Source: JBOGCH01 sp051656645 (GTDB lineage Bacteria > Bacteroidota > Bacteroidia > Bacteroidales > Marinifilaceae). From it: a stretch of DNA of 28,768 nt. Below are positions 8,001-15,641 of the stretch, in pieces. The notes under the pieces were generated by a model. It had not been told where the DNA came from. It saw only the letters and a list, made by a program, of their open reading frames with translations, and searched no databases. The stretch is taken from assembly GCA_051656645.1 (NCBI GenBank), contig JBOGCH010000030.1, positions 1 to 28,768 of the forward strand. The letters run 5' to 3'. The translations under genes and the position numbers were made by a program. Each line of letters opens with the position of its first letter. The first letter of the stretch is position 1.

Positions 8001-8058
8001 GTACAGCGTTATAACGTATGCTAAAAGCTGTGTGCAAAGCAATAATATATAATAAAAT

Positions 8059-9294
8059 ATGACACAAACTAACCGAAATAACTTACCGGGGTTAAAAGAA
8101 AAAAGATATCAGCAAAAAAAGGATATTATCACCTTTTTATATAAAATGGGCGAGCTGTCAAAGCCTGAAATATGCCGTTTAACCAATATGACTACTCCAA
8201 CCATTAGCCGTATCATTGATGAGTTGATAGAGGAAGGTTGGGTTGTGGACTTAGGTCAAGGGGCATCTGTAGGTGGAAAACGCCCTCATATCTTCTCTTT
8301 GGCACCCGATGCTGCGTACATTCTAGGTGTTGATGTGGGACGTATTGATGTTAAGGTGGCTATTTTTAACTTGCGTAAGGAAATTTTGGGAGAGATAAAA
8401 GTATATCCGTCAAATTTAGAAGCAGGAGATAAGGATGCAACAATGGCACACCTTAAAGTATGTGTGAACAATGCTCTTGAGGAACTTAATATTCCTAAAG
8501 ATAAGCTGAAAGTTGCCGGTTTCTCAATTCCTGGATTAATAGATAGTGACGGTACTTCTTACTCATACCTTACTTATGAGAATCCAAACATCCGCCACGT
8601 ATTGGAGAAGCAGTTTAATATGCCTATTTTTATTGCTAATGACTCAAAAGTTATGGCCATGGCCGAACATACATTTGGTGCTGCTGTTGGCGTTGACAAT
8701 GCGCTTTGCATTAGCGTTAACGAGTGTATAGGTATGGGTATGATTATAAACGGTAAACCGTTCTCCGGCTTTAAAGGTATGAGCGGGGAATTTGGACACA
8801 TACGTATGAGCGGTGTTGAGGAACAGTGTTACTGCGGGAAAGTGGGATGCTTAGAAACCATCGCTTCCGGACGCGCCATTGTTAAACAGGCTACTAAAGC
8901 TATAAGCGACGGTGAGAATACTCTTATTCCGAAATTTGCCGCAAATGGACACGTTACACTTGATGCAGTTATTGAGGCAGCAAAACAGGACGACATATTT
9001 GCTATTGACTTGGTACAAAAAGCGGGAGAAAAAATTGGAGAAGGTGTTTCAACACTTATTCACTTATTTAATCCACAGTTGGTTGTGATTGGAGGAGAAA
9101 TTGTGAGCTGCGGCGACATGATTACCGCTCCTATACAACAAGCTATAAATAAATATAGTATTGCACGTTTACGTAACCAATGCGAAATTAAATTAAGTCC
9201 GTTAACCTCGGACTCCACTATTCTAGGAAGTTTAATGGTGGTAATGAAGCATTTATACTATGAGGAGGCTTCGGATAACTTCTCATTATACTAG
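8059..9294 (+). CDS. ROK-family transcriptional regulator (NagC/Mlc type)
   Basis: Sugar-responsive repressor that probably controls the amino-sugar genes behind it. The 411-residue protein has an N-terminal winged helix-turn-helix (about 20-75; LSKPEICRLTNMTTPTISRIIDELIEEGWV) followed by a ROK domain (87-400). The phosphate-loop region reads GVDVGRIDVKVAIF instead of DxGGT, so kinase activity is unlikely. The ROK zinc motif is intact: GHIRM (His247) with CYCGKVGCLE (Cys257, Cys259, Cys264), and EFGH (244-247) normally contacts the sugar. Family members bind N-acetylglucosamine-6-P or glucose-type ligands. The nagB fusion starts 46 nt downstream, so the ligand is probably an amino sugar or its phosphate. 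This is inference from context. Confidence 0.92.
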   Translation: MTQTNRNNLPGLKEKRYQQKKDIITFLYKMGELSKPEICRLTNMTTPTISRIIDELIEEGWVVDLGQGASVGGKRPHIFSLAPDAAYILGVDVGRIDVKVAIFNLRKEILGEIKVYPSNLEAGDKDATMAHLKVCVNNALEELNIPKDKLKVAGFSIPGLIDSDGTSYSYLTYENPNIRHVLEKQFNMPIFIANDSKVMAMAEHTFGAAVGVDNALCISVNECIGMGMIINGKPFSGFKGMSGEFGHIRMSGVEEQCYCGKVGCLETIASGRAIVKQATKAISDGENTLIPKFAANGHVTLDAVIEAAKQDDIFAIDLVQKAGEKIGEGVSTLIHLFNPQLVVIGGEIVSCGDMITAPIQQAINKYSIARLRNQCEIKLSPLTSDSTILGSLMVVMKHLYYEEASDNFSLY

Positions 9295-9298
9295 GAAA

Positions 9299-9306
9299 TA
9301 TTTTTG
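9299..9306 (+). promoter_or_regulatory. possible internal -7 box before nagB
   Basis: TATTTTTG matches TAnnTTTG and lies 35 nt before the ATG at 9341, within the gap after the ROK gene. No -33 TTG is present at the right distance, so it may be incidental; nagB may be read through from the ROK promoter. Confidence 0.3.
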
Positions 9307-9340
9307 AGTAAATTATATATTGAACATAATAGATAAAGTT

Positions 9341-11278
9341 ATGGTAACGAAAAATTTTATCGCAACCGGCGAAGGAGCTGATCGCTTTGAGAAAGTGCCT
9401 GTTGCAATTTATGAGAGTGATGATTTGGCTGTAAAAGCCGTTGCTAAAGAGATTGCCGATTTAATTAAAGAACGTGCTGCACTTAACGAAACGTGTGTTC
9501 TTGGATTAGCTACAGGTTCATCTCCAATTAAATTATACAGAGAACTTGTGCGTATGCACCGCGAGGAAGGATTATCATTTGCGAATGTAATTTCTTTCAA
9601 CTTGGACGAGTATTTGCCAATGCCTAAAGAGTCTAAGCATAGCTACCACTATTTTATGCATTTGCATTTATTTAATCATGTAGATATTAAACCTGAAAAT
9701 ATTAACATTCCTGACGGAACGCTTGAGGGCGATGCAATTGATGCATTCTGTAACGAATACGAGGCTAAGATTGATGCTGCCGGAGGAATTGATATTCAGA
9801 TTTTAGGTATTGGACGTACCGGACACATTGGTTTCAATGAACCGGGATCTCCATTAACATCACGCACACGCCGTATCTTCCTTGACGAACTTACTATTAA
9901 GGATGCATCGGGCGAGTTTGGTGGAAAAGAGTTTGTTCCAAACAAAGCTATTACTATGGGTGTTGGTACCATTATGAAAGCAAAAAAGGTTTTCTTAATG
10001 GCATGGGATGAGAAAAAAGCAGATATTATCAAAGCAACAGTTGAAGGACCTATTTGCGATGCTGTTCCTGCTACTTATTTACAAATGCACCAAAACGTAC
10101 AATTTGTTATTGACGAAGCGGCTGCAAGCAGTTTAACTCGCGTTGCTCACCCTTGGTTAGTAACTAAATTAAAATGGGATAATCGCATGATTCGTCGCGC
10201 GGTAATCTGGTTATGTCAAAAAGTAAACAAACCTATTCTTAAAGTTGAGAATAAGGATTACTTAGACAATGGTATGAGCGACCTAGTGAATGAGTTTGGA
10301 TCGGCAAATAAAGTGAATATTCAGGTATTTAACGACCTACAACACACAATTACCGGATGGCCAGGTGGTAAACCAAACGCTGACGATAGTACACGTCCTG
10401 AGCGTGCTACTCCATATCCTAAACGTGTGCTTATTTTCAGTCCACACCCGGATGATGACGTTATTTCAATGGGAGGTACATTTGCTCGTTTAGTTGAGCA
10501 AGGACATGAGGTACATGTTGCTTACCAAACATCGGGAAATATTGCTGTATTGGATGACTTTATCCTACAACAAATGGATATTGCTTTGGCATACACAAAA
10601 CACATTGGTGGAGATGTTGCGAAAATGGAAGCTGCTTACCTACGCGTTAAAGAGCTTGTTGAAACACGCAAACCAGGCGATGAAGAACCTACGGAATTAC
10701 TTGCATTTAAAGGAGACTTACGTAAAGCGGAAGCTCGTGGCGCATGTCGTTTCTTTGGTGTACCTGAAGAGCGTATCCATTTCTTAAACCTTCCTTTCTA
10801 CGAAACTGGAACAGTGAAGAAAAATCCACTTGGACACGAAGATGTTGAGATTATTGCAAAATTACTTCGCGAAGTACAACCTCACCAAGTATATGCAGCC
10901 GGTGACCTTGCGGATCCGCACGGAACTCACGGTGTTTGTCTTGACGCTATTCTACATGCTTATGACGTTGTTATGGATGATGAGTGGTTTAACGAGTGTT
11001 ATACATGGTGGTACCGTGGCGCATGGATGGAGTGGGAAATTGAGAAAGTGGACATGGCTGTACCTATCAGTCCGTTTGAGTTAGATATTAAACGTAAGTC
11101 TATCTACAAACATGGTTCACAAAACAATGGTCCTGCATTCCCGGGTGATGATCCGCGTGAATTCTGGCAACGTGCAGAAGACCGTAACCGCAATACTGCA
11201 GATACTTACAACAAACTTGGTATGGCAGAATACGAGGCAATGGAAGTGTTTGCACGCTATATCCACACTAAAAAGTAA
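9341..11278 (+). CDS. nagB: glucosamine-6-phosphate deaminase fused to a PIG-L/LmbE-type deacetylase
   Basis: Two-domain, 645-residue cytoplasmic enzyme. Residues 20-270 form a NagB isomerase-deaminase: phosphate loop LGLATGSSPIKLY (54-66), NLDEY (87-91, Asp89 as proton-transfer residue) and GIGRTGHIGFNEPG (157-170, His162, Glu167). It converts glucosamine-6-P to fructose-6-P and ammonia. From about 362 there is a Rossmann-like LmbE/PIG-L domain with the metal motif SPHPDDD (367-373) and a later DPHGTHG motif; this family de-N-acetylates GlcNAc-type substrates. E. coli NagB is about 266 residues, so the C-terminal half is extra. The long fused form is known from Bacteroidetes. It may supply the missing NagA step, but this is inferred. 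A TTG seven codons upstream is possible; the ATG is preferred. The nucleotidyltransferase follows after 19 nt. Confidence 0.93.
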   Translation: MVTKNFIATGEGADRFEKVPVAIYESDDLAVKAVAKEIADLIKERAALNETCVLGLATGSSPIKLYRELVRMHREEGLSFANVISFNLDEYLPMPKESKHSYHYFMHLHLFNHVDIKPENINIPDGTLEGDAIDAFCNEYEAKIDAAGGIDIQILGIGRTGHIGFNEPGSPLTSRTRRIFLDELTIKDASGEFGGKEFVPNKAITMGVGTIMKAKKVFLMAWDEKKADIIKATVEGPICDAVPATYLQMHQNVQFVIDEAAASSLTRVAHPWLVTKLKWDNRMIRRAVIWLCQKVNKPILKVENKDYLDNGMSDLVNEFGSANKVNIQVFNDLQHTITGWPGGKPNADDSTRPERATPYPKRVLIFSPHPDDDVISMGGTFARLVEQGHEVHVAYQTSGNIAVLDDFILQQMDIALAYTKHIGGDVAKMEAAYLRVKELVETRKPGDEEPTELLAFKGDLRKAEARGACRFFGVPEERIHFLNLPFYETGTVKKNPLGHEDVEIIAKLLREVQPHQVYAAGDLADPHGTHGVCLDAILHAYDVVMDDEWFNECYTWWYRGAWMEWEIEKVDMAVPISPFELDIKRKSIYKHGSQNNGPAFPGDDPREFWQRAEDRNRNTADTYNKLGMAEYEAMEVFARYIHTKK

Positions 11279-11297
11279 TTAATAATATACTACGATA

Positions 11298-12188
11298 ATG
11301 AAAAATAAAACTACATTACTTGTAATGGCTGCCGGAATGGGATCTCGTTTCGGAAGCTTAAAGCAAATTACTCCACTAGGACCAAAACAAAAAGCACTTC
11401 TTCACTACACTATTTACGATGCAGTGAAAGCAGGTTTTGACAAAGTGGTATTCATTATCCGCGAAAGCTTTGCGGACGAGTTTAAAGAGTTTGTTGGTAA
11501 ATACTCTGAAGGATTGGTTGAGACAGACTATTGCTACCAAACAATGGACGAACTTCCAGGAGGAATGCCTGCAATTGACCGTGAAAAACCATGGGGAACA
11601 GCTCACGCTATTTGGTGTGCTCGCAACGTGGTAAACGAGCCATTTGCTGTGCTTAATGCTGACGATTTTTACGGAGCTGATGCTTTTGTAAAAGCACATG
11701 ATTTCCTTGCAAATGCTACTGATGAGAATGAGTACGCATTAATTGGTTATCACTTAGCTGCTACTCTTTCTGAGAATGGAACTGTGTCTCGCGGTGTATC
11801 TAAAGTAGATGCAAACGGCTACTTAACTTCGGTTACTGAATGTACTAAAATTGGTTACCAACCAGATCGTACAATTAAAGACGATGATACAGGTATGACA
11901 TTAGAGGCTGATGACGTTGTTTCAATGAATTTCTGGTGCTTTATGCCGTCGGTATTTGACGAGATTGAGCGTCAGTTTGTAGCTTTCTATCCTGAAAACA
12001 AAGACAACTTAAAATCGGAGTTTTATATTCCTAAAGTTGTTGACCAAATGATTAAGGATGACTTTGCGAAAGTGAAAGTAATTCCTACAACTGCAAAATG
12101 GTTTGGTGTAACTTACAAAGAGGATACTCCAGGCGTAAACGCAGCACTTGAGGATTTCCACAAAGCAGGCGATTATAGCGACATCTAG
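11298..12188 (+). CDS. sugar-phosphate nucleotidyltransferase
   Basis: Cytoplasmic NTP-transferase of the GT-A-like nucleotidyltransferase fold, 296 residues. The N-terminal signature MAAGMGSRFGSLKQ (10-23) with K30 is the nucleotide-binding loop, followed by the GTAHAIW stretch (100-106) and the metal-binding LNADDFYG (119-126). The family joins a sugar-1-phosphate to UTP, GTP, CTP or dTTP; the exact sugar is not determinable. It sits 19 nt behind the NagB fusion and converges on a sugar-kinase operon, so one plausible pathway is kinase plus this enzyme making a UDP-amino sugar from a free or salvaged hexosamine (analogous to NahK plus uridylyltransferase). The spacing supports an operon with nagB. 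Two hairpins separate it from the convergent genes. Confidence 0.88.
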   Translation: MKNKTTLLVMAAGMGSRFGSLKQITPLGPKQKALLHYTIYDAVKAGFDKVVFIIRESFADEFKEFVGKYSEGLVETDYCYQTMDELPGGMPAIDREKPWGTAHAIWCARNVVNEPFAVLNADDFYGADAFVKAHDFLANATDENEYALIGYHLAATLSENGTVSRGVSKVDANGYLTSVTECTKIGYQPDRTIKDDDTGMTLEADDVVSMNFWCFMPSVFDEIERQFVAFYPENKDNLKSEFYIPKVVDQMIKDDFAKVKVIPTTAKWFGVTYKEDTPGVNAALEDFHKAGDYSDI

Positions 12189-12209
12189 TGGTTAAATAAC
12201 TACATAAAT

Positions 12210-12240
12210 AAACCTCGGTTGGTATTCCCTTCCGAGGTTT
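12210..12240 (+). terminator. terminator of the nagB operon
   Basis: AAACCTCGG (12210-12218) pairs with CCGAGGTTT (12232-12240), 13-nt loop, followed by TATTATAT. It ends the plus-strand unit 21 nt after the stop. Confidence 0.75.
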
Positions 12241-12254
12241 TATTATATAAAAAA

Positions 12255-12280
12255 AATGAGACACTGAAAAGCGTCTCATT
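12255..12280. terminator. bidirectional terminator between convergent operons
   Basis: AATGAGAC (12255-12262) pairs with GTCTCATT (12273-12280). A run of A before it and T after it make it work in both directions; on the minus strand it closes the kinase/CBM9-like unit immediately after its stop. Confidence 0.75.
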
Positions 12281-12287
12281 TTTATAT

Positions 12288-12929
12288 TTAGATGCATTTG
12301 AATTCTCCAAAAAATTCGGGTAAGTGAAAGTTTGGTTTCTCAAAATGAATAGGATTCCACGAAATGAAATGCGGTTGTGACAAATCATCACCACATTTGT
12401 AGAAGTTTGCAGTTCCCGTTACACCTTTCCATGTTTGGAAATTGTGTTTGTAAAGCGCTGTAGCCGGAATAGCCACAGTAAGTTCCCAATGTGTTTGTCC
12501 CATTTTTTCATCAAATGGAACAGCCTCTAGGGTTGTGTAACGTTTTACGTGTTGCATAACATCGCTCGTAGCACGTTCGCTCTCGGTTCCATTACGGAAA
12601 CCTAGCAACATTGTACCTATACAGTTAAATTCAAAGTTGTAATAGCACTTAGTGTCGGGAGAAAAGAAAAACTCCACGCAACTATCGCACCACACATCAC
12701 CACCATCTACGGCAGCCTTTGCACGTGTACTTTGTTCGTCCACACTGAAGTGAATAAACAAGTAATTATCATTATATGCCGCTGTGAAGGCCACAGAAGG
12801 CTTGTAAGGATATTGCACCGGCCAATTAACATTATTAATCGTGTTGTGCGGCAAAGCGCTTAAAAGCTGCGTAGCTGCCTCCAAATTGGATGCCTGCAAT
12901 GCACTGTTTTCAACAATCTCCAACTTCAT
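12288..12929 (-). CDS. CBM9/DOMON-like carbohydrate-binding protein, apparently cytoplasmic
   Basis: A 213-residue protein resembling the family-9 carbohydrate-binding-module-like proteins of Bacteroidetes: segments VAFTAAYNDNYLFIHFSVDE, DSCVEFFFSP, YYNFEFNCIGTML and WELTVAIP give the expected beta-sandwich alternation, with conserved Trp (WCDSC; SWNPIHFEKPNFHLPEFFGEF at the end). There is no signal peptide or membrane segment, which is odd for a glycan-binding module. Its start lies 6 nt after the stop of the sugar kinase, so the two are co-transcribed and probably co-function. The function is unknown; it might bind a sugar or sugar phosphate in the cytoplasm, or be exported by a route not visible here. 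Confidence 0.8.
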   Translation of the reverse strand: MKLEIVENSALQASNLEAATQLLSALPHNTINNVNWPVQYPYKPSVAFTAAYNDNYLFIHFSVDEQSTRAKAAVDGGDVWCDSCVEFFFSPDTKCYYNFEFNCIGTMLLGFRNGTESERATSDVMQHVKRYTTLEAVPFDEKMGQTHWELTVAIPATALYKHNFQTWKGVTGTANFYKCGDDLSQPHFISWNPIHFEKPNFHLPEFFGEFKCI

Positions 12930-12935
12930 AAGGAC

Positions 12936-14048
12936 TTATTTTTTTAATTCAGCAGCTTCCTCAGTAACAATAGCACACATTTGTGGATATTGCTCTTCCA
13001 TGCTTTGAAGTAATTTGTATTGAGCGTGTGTTCTCTCTAAGTTGTGAGTTGCGCTTTTTACTTTGTAGTAAGTGTCGCCGTTAATGTAGTCCATTAAGAA
13101 ACGTAGTACTTGCTCATAAGTAATATATTTAGCAGCAAAAGCAAGGTGATCTAACTCAGCTTGATTTAAGAACGAGATTGTTTCAGTTAGGTAACCTTGT
13201 GTATAGCTTTTAAACATTTCAATGTTCATAGATACTTTGCTTAGGTCTTTCTCATCCTCAGCTCCTGTGTTTGTATAAGAACGGATAGCATCACCGAAGT
13301 CATTTAAACATGTGCTGTTAAGAACTGTATCAAGGTCGATAACACAAAGAATGCTTTCGTTTTCATCAAAAAGGATGTTGCTAATCTTAGTATCATTGTG
13401 AGTTACACGCGTAGGAATTGTTCCGTTCTCTACCAATGTCCAGAAGTTAAGCATTTCTTCACGACGTGACTCAATCCAAGAAATCTCTTCAGCTAAATCT
13501 TTTTTACGTCCAGCTGCATCGTTTGCTAAAGCTTCATCCCATTGTTGGAAACGATAGCGGATATTGTGGAAACCTGGAAGAATGTCCGTTAACGGTTGCG
13601 TAAAATCAGACAACATTGATTGGAAACGTCCAATACCTTTACCACCTTGGAATGCAAGTTGAGGAGTGTTTGCTGTTTGGTATGTAATTGTATTTTCAAT
13701 AAATAAAGTTACTGTCCAGTACTCTTCTTTCGCATCAAGGAAATAGAATTTATCATCGTGTGTAGCAAGGATGGTCATTGCCTCACGATCAGGATTTCCA
13801 CCGTTTGCAGCTAATTGTCCTTTAAGGTGATTACATACATTGTTAATGTTATCCATCATTGCAGGAATGTTAACAAAGATGTTACGGTTTTTACGTTGTA
13901 GGATATAGTTAGGAGCAACGTCTTCTTTTGTTTTCACTAAAAAAGTATCGTTAATAAACCCTTCGCCTAATGGCTTGATCGTGTCGATAGTACCTTCAAT
14001 CTTGAATTTTTCGCAGATATTTAGGTAATCTTGCTGTGTATATTCCAT
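12936..14048 (-). CDS. APH-family sugar kinase, NahK-like
   Basis: Cytoplasmic phosphotransferase of the aminoglycoside-phosphotransferase/choline-kinase fold, 370 residues. The catalytic (Brenner) motif is THNDTKISN (216-224, Asp219 as base, Asn224 as metal ligand), followed by CVIDLDTV (235-242) with the metal-binding Asp. N-terminal PLGEGFINDTFLV (26-38) is the nucleotide loop. In this group NahK phosphorylates N-acetylhexosamines at C1. The amino-sugar context (NagB fusion, nucleotidyltransferase on the facing operon) supports a hexosamine-1-kinase role, but antibiotic-type or other sugar substrates are not excluded. First gene of a two-gene minus-strand operon; a promoter with exact spacing lies at 14089-14118. 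Confidence 0.87.
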   Translation of the reverse strand: MEYTQQDYLNICEKFKIEGTIDTIKPLGEGFINDTFLVKTKEDVAPNYILQRKNRNIFVNIPAMMDNINNVCNHLKGQLAANGGNPDREAMTILATHDDKFYFLDAKEEYWTVTLFIENTITYQTANTPQLAFQGGKGIGRFQSMLSDFTQPLTDILPGFHNIRYRFQQWDEALANDAAGRKKDLAEEISWIESRREEMLNFWTLVENGTIPTRVTHNDTKISNILFDENESILCVIDLDTVLNSTCLNDFGDAIRSYTNTGAEDEKDLSKVSMNIEMFKSYTQGYLTETISFLNQAELDHLAFAAKYITYEQVLRFLMDYINGDTYYKVKSATHNLERTHAQYKLLQSMEEQYPQMCAIVTEEAAELKK

Positions 14049-14088
14049 CTTAAAATGTATTAGTTTAATTTTCGGTTAAGATAATATG

Positions 14089-14118
14089 AAAATATAAAAA
14101 ATACAAAACTTTCCACAA
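14089..14118 (-). promoter_or_regulatory. promoter of the kinase/CBM9-like operon
   Basis: Read on the minus strand: TTG (14116-14118), exactly 19 nt, TATATTTT (14089-14096; 7 of 8 matches to TAnnTTTG). The predicted start near 14083 gives a leader of about 35 nt. Confidence 0.55.
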
Positions 14119-14241
14119 CTTTAATCTATTTTTTATATATATCCCTATTAAGTTAGTAAAATATATCACAATCTTTAAAACACAACCATTTGAATGTGAC
14201 TACGTATAAGTGGAAATATATTAACGTAAAAATAATCTATC

Positions 14242-14751
14242 ATGAATAGAATGGAAGTTACAATGCATGGGCAATTGCTTCAATTAGAGGGCACTCCAAA
14301 GAATGTTGGTGACAAAGCTCCCGACTTTACAGCCGTTGATCAGGCGATGCATCCTATCAAATTAAAGGATTTTAAGGAAAAGATTATTGTTATTACATCA
14401 TTTCCATCGTTAGACACTCCTGTATGCTCTGCACAAGTGAGACACTTTAATCAAATGGCCTCAGACCTATCAAAAGATGTAGCTATTATCTGTATTTCGT
14501 GCGACTTACCTTTCGCTTTATCGCGATTTTGCGCAGCTAATGGCATTGAACGTCTAAACGTTGTTTCAGATCACAAGGAATTAAGCTTTGGCGAACAGTA
14601 TGGACTTGTTATAAAAGATTTAAGACTCTTGGCTCGCAGTGTAATAGTTCTAGACCAAGAAAGATACATTAAATATATGGAGATAGTAGAAGAGGTGACA
14701 CTTGAACCTGATTACGATTCTGCACTAAAAGCAATAAAAAGTTTACTATAA
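14242..14751 (+). CDS. tpx: thiol peroxidase (atypical 2-Cys peroxiredoxin)
   Basis: Reduces hydrogen peroxide and alkyl hydroperoxides using thioredoxin. The 169 residues match Tpx length. The Tpx signature FPSLDTPVCSAQVRHFN (54-70) holds Thr59 and the peroxidatic Cys62; Cys97 in RFCAANGI is the resolving cysteine, spaced as in E. coli Tpx (61/95). Arg132 is the conserved active-site arginine. The protein is cytoplasmic (no signal peptide). It starts divergently from the sugar-kinase operon and ends in a strong hairpin shared with the convergent tRNA operon. Two more in-frame ATGs follow at codons 4 and 8, so the exact start is uncertain by up to seven residues. No clear promoter box was found in the 193-bp divergent gap for this side. 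Confidence 0.93.
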   Translation: MNRMEVTMHGQLLQLEGTPKNVGDKAPDFTAVDQAMHPIKLKDFKEKIIVITSFPSLDTPVCSAQVRHFNQMASDLSKDVAIICISCDLPFALSRFCAANGIERLNVVSDHKELSFGEQYGLVIKDLRLLARSVIVLDQERYIKYMEIVEEVTLEPDYDSALKAIKSLL

Positions 14752-14761
14752 GTATAAAAAG

Positions 14762-14791
14762 AAAAGCTCAACATCGAAATGTTGAGCTTTT
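14762..14791. terminator. bidirectional terminator between tpx and the tRNA-Thr operon
   Basis: Perfect 13-bp stem (14762-14774 with 14779-14791), tetraloop CGAA, with T tracts on both strands (TTCTTTT on plus, CTTTTTAT on minus). It ends tpx 10 nt after the stop and also the minus-strand SRP/tRNA transcript. Confidence 0.9.
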
Positions 14792-14798
14792 TCTTTTG

Positions 14799-14872
14799 AG
14801 CCTCTTGTCGGATTCGAACCAACGACCCCGAGATTACAAATCACGTGCTCTGGCCAACTGAGCTAAAGAGGC
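14799..14872 (-). tRNA. tRNA-Thr (TGT), copy 3 in transcription order
   Basis: Folds as a 74-nt tRNA on the minus strand: acceptor GCCTCTT/AAGAGGC, discriminator T, D arm GCTC/GAGC, anticodon loop TTTGTAA (anticodon TGT), T loop TTCGAAT. The anticodon stem CGTGA/TCTCG has a T-T mismatch in the middle. CCA is not encoded. Identical in sequence to the copies at 14898-14971 and 15077-15150. Confidence 0.95.
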
Positions 14873-14897
14873 AAATATTCCAATAAAAAGTTTTTTG

Positions 14898-14971
14898 AGC
14901 CTCTTGTCGGATTCGAACCAACGACCCCGAGATTACAAATCACGTGCTCTGGCCAACTGAGCTAAAGAGGC
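14898..14971 (-). tRNA. tRNA-Thr (TGT), second identical copy
   Basis: Same 74-nt sequence as the flanking TGT copies, 25 nt from the neighbouring one. Acceptor, D, anticodon and T arms all intact; no encoded CCA. Confidence 0.95.
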
Positions 14972-14982
14972 ATGCTGCTATG

Positions 14983-15054
<72 letters not shown>

Positions 15055-15076
15055 AAATATCTTAAGAACTTGCTTG

Positions 15077-15150
15077 AGCCTCTTGTCGGATTCGAACCAA
15101 CGACCCCGAGATTACAAATCACGTGCTCTGGCCAACTGAGCTAAAGAGGC
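15077..15150 (-). tRNA. tRNA-Thr (TGT), first copy after the SRP RNA
   Basis: Identical 74-nt tRNA-Thr(TGT). It is the tRNA nearest to the SRP RNA, only about 10 nt from its 3' end, so processing from a common precursor is likely. Confidence 0.95.
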
Positions 15151-15159
15151 GTTAAAGAT

Positions 15160-15257
15160 GGGTAAGCTACCTACGTCGCACCGCTACAACCGTCTACCCT
15201 TGCTGCCTTCCGACCCTGGGGGGATTCAACAGGAGCTGGTCGCGTAGGACTTACCCG
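15160..15257 (-). ncRNA. ffs: small signal recognition particle RNA (4.5S type)
   Basis: Scaffold of the signal recognition particle together with Ffh. On the minus strand the conserved domain IV apex GGGTCGGAAGGCAGCAAGGG is present (GGAAG tetraloop region and the AGCA internal loop), and the two ends GGGTAAG and CTTACCC pair to close a long hairpin of about 98 nt. Ends are approximate. A perfect promoter sits directly upstream, and four tRNA-Thr genes follow on the same strand with no terminator between, so the RNA is probably cut from a polycistronic precursor. Confidence 0.92.
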
Positions 15258-15261
15258 GGCA

Positions 15262-15293
15262 CAAAAGTAGTAATTTCAACTTTACTACCAAAA
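15262..15293 (-). promoter_or_regulatory. promoter of the SRP RNA/tRNA-Thr operon
   Basis: On the minus strand: TTTTG (15289-15293), exactly 19 nt, TACTTTTG (15262-15269). This is a full match to the Bacteroidetes housekeeping promoter and predicts a start at or next to the SRP RNA 5' end. Confidence 0.8.
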
Positions 15294-15641
15294 CTTTTGG
15301 AACTTTTTTCGCAACAAAATTACAAGTAAATACACTCTAATTTGATTATCAATACATTGTAATAGCAAAAAAAATGCATCTTATTTCTATGTTTTATCCA
15401 TATATTACCTTTTTTCCCGCTTAAGGCTTTTTTGTTTGCAGCAATAGTGTTAGGTAAGAATGAAAAAAATAATTAACAATAGCATGTGTTTTTGTAAATA
15501 AATGTATTATGATTTCAAACTAAAAGGTTAAATCTAAATAAACCTGTAACAACAACACAAATGTTAAAGTATAAATAGCACGATCAGATAACTGAATGAA
15601 TGTAAACATAAATAAATATCTATTTAAATCTACTTTGAGTG
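15294..15641. other. 348-bp gene-free region before the histidine kinase
   Basis: AT-rich spacer between divergent units. I see no coding frame, no clear repeat and no good TAnnTTTG promoter for the histidine kinase. Confidence 0.5.

Larger units (their letters stand above)
7677..8058. other. 382-bp regulatory region upstream of the ROK gene
   Basis: No coding frame is supported. It holds a 14-nt near-identical direct repeat, ACGCTAGCTTTATA (7714-7727) and ACGTTAGCTTTATA (7978-7991); a hairpin TATGCT/AGCATA (7775-7780 with 7786-7791) whose right arm can alternatively pair with a following ATGCT; four AGCTTT or AAAGCT hexamers (7719, 7769, 7983, 8024); and a promoter/operator pair near 7959-8000. 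No known riboswitch is recognised. Confidence 0.5.

Noticed and set aside
7677..8058. Known riboswitch upstream of the ROK gene
   Set aside because: No recognisable conserved aptamer core (for example glmS, TPP, cobalamin or SAM); only simple repeats and small hairpins are present.
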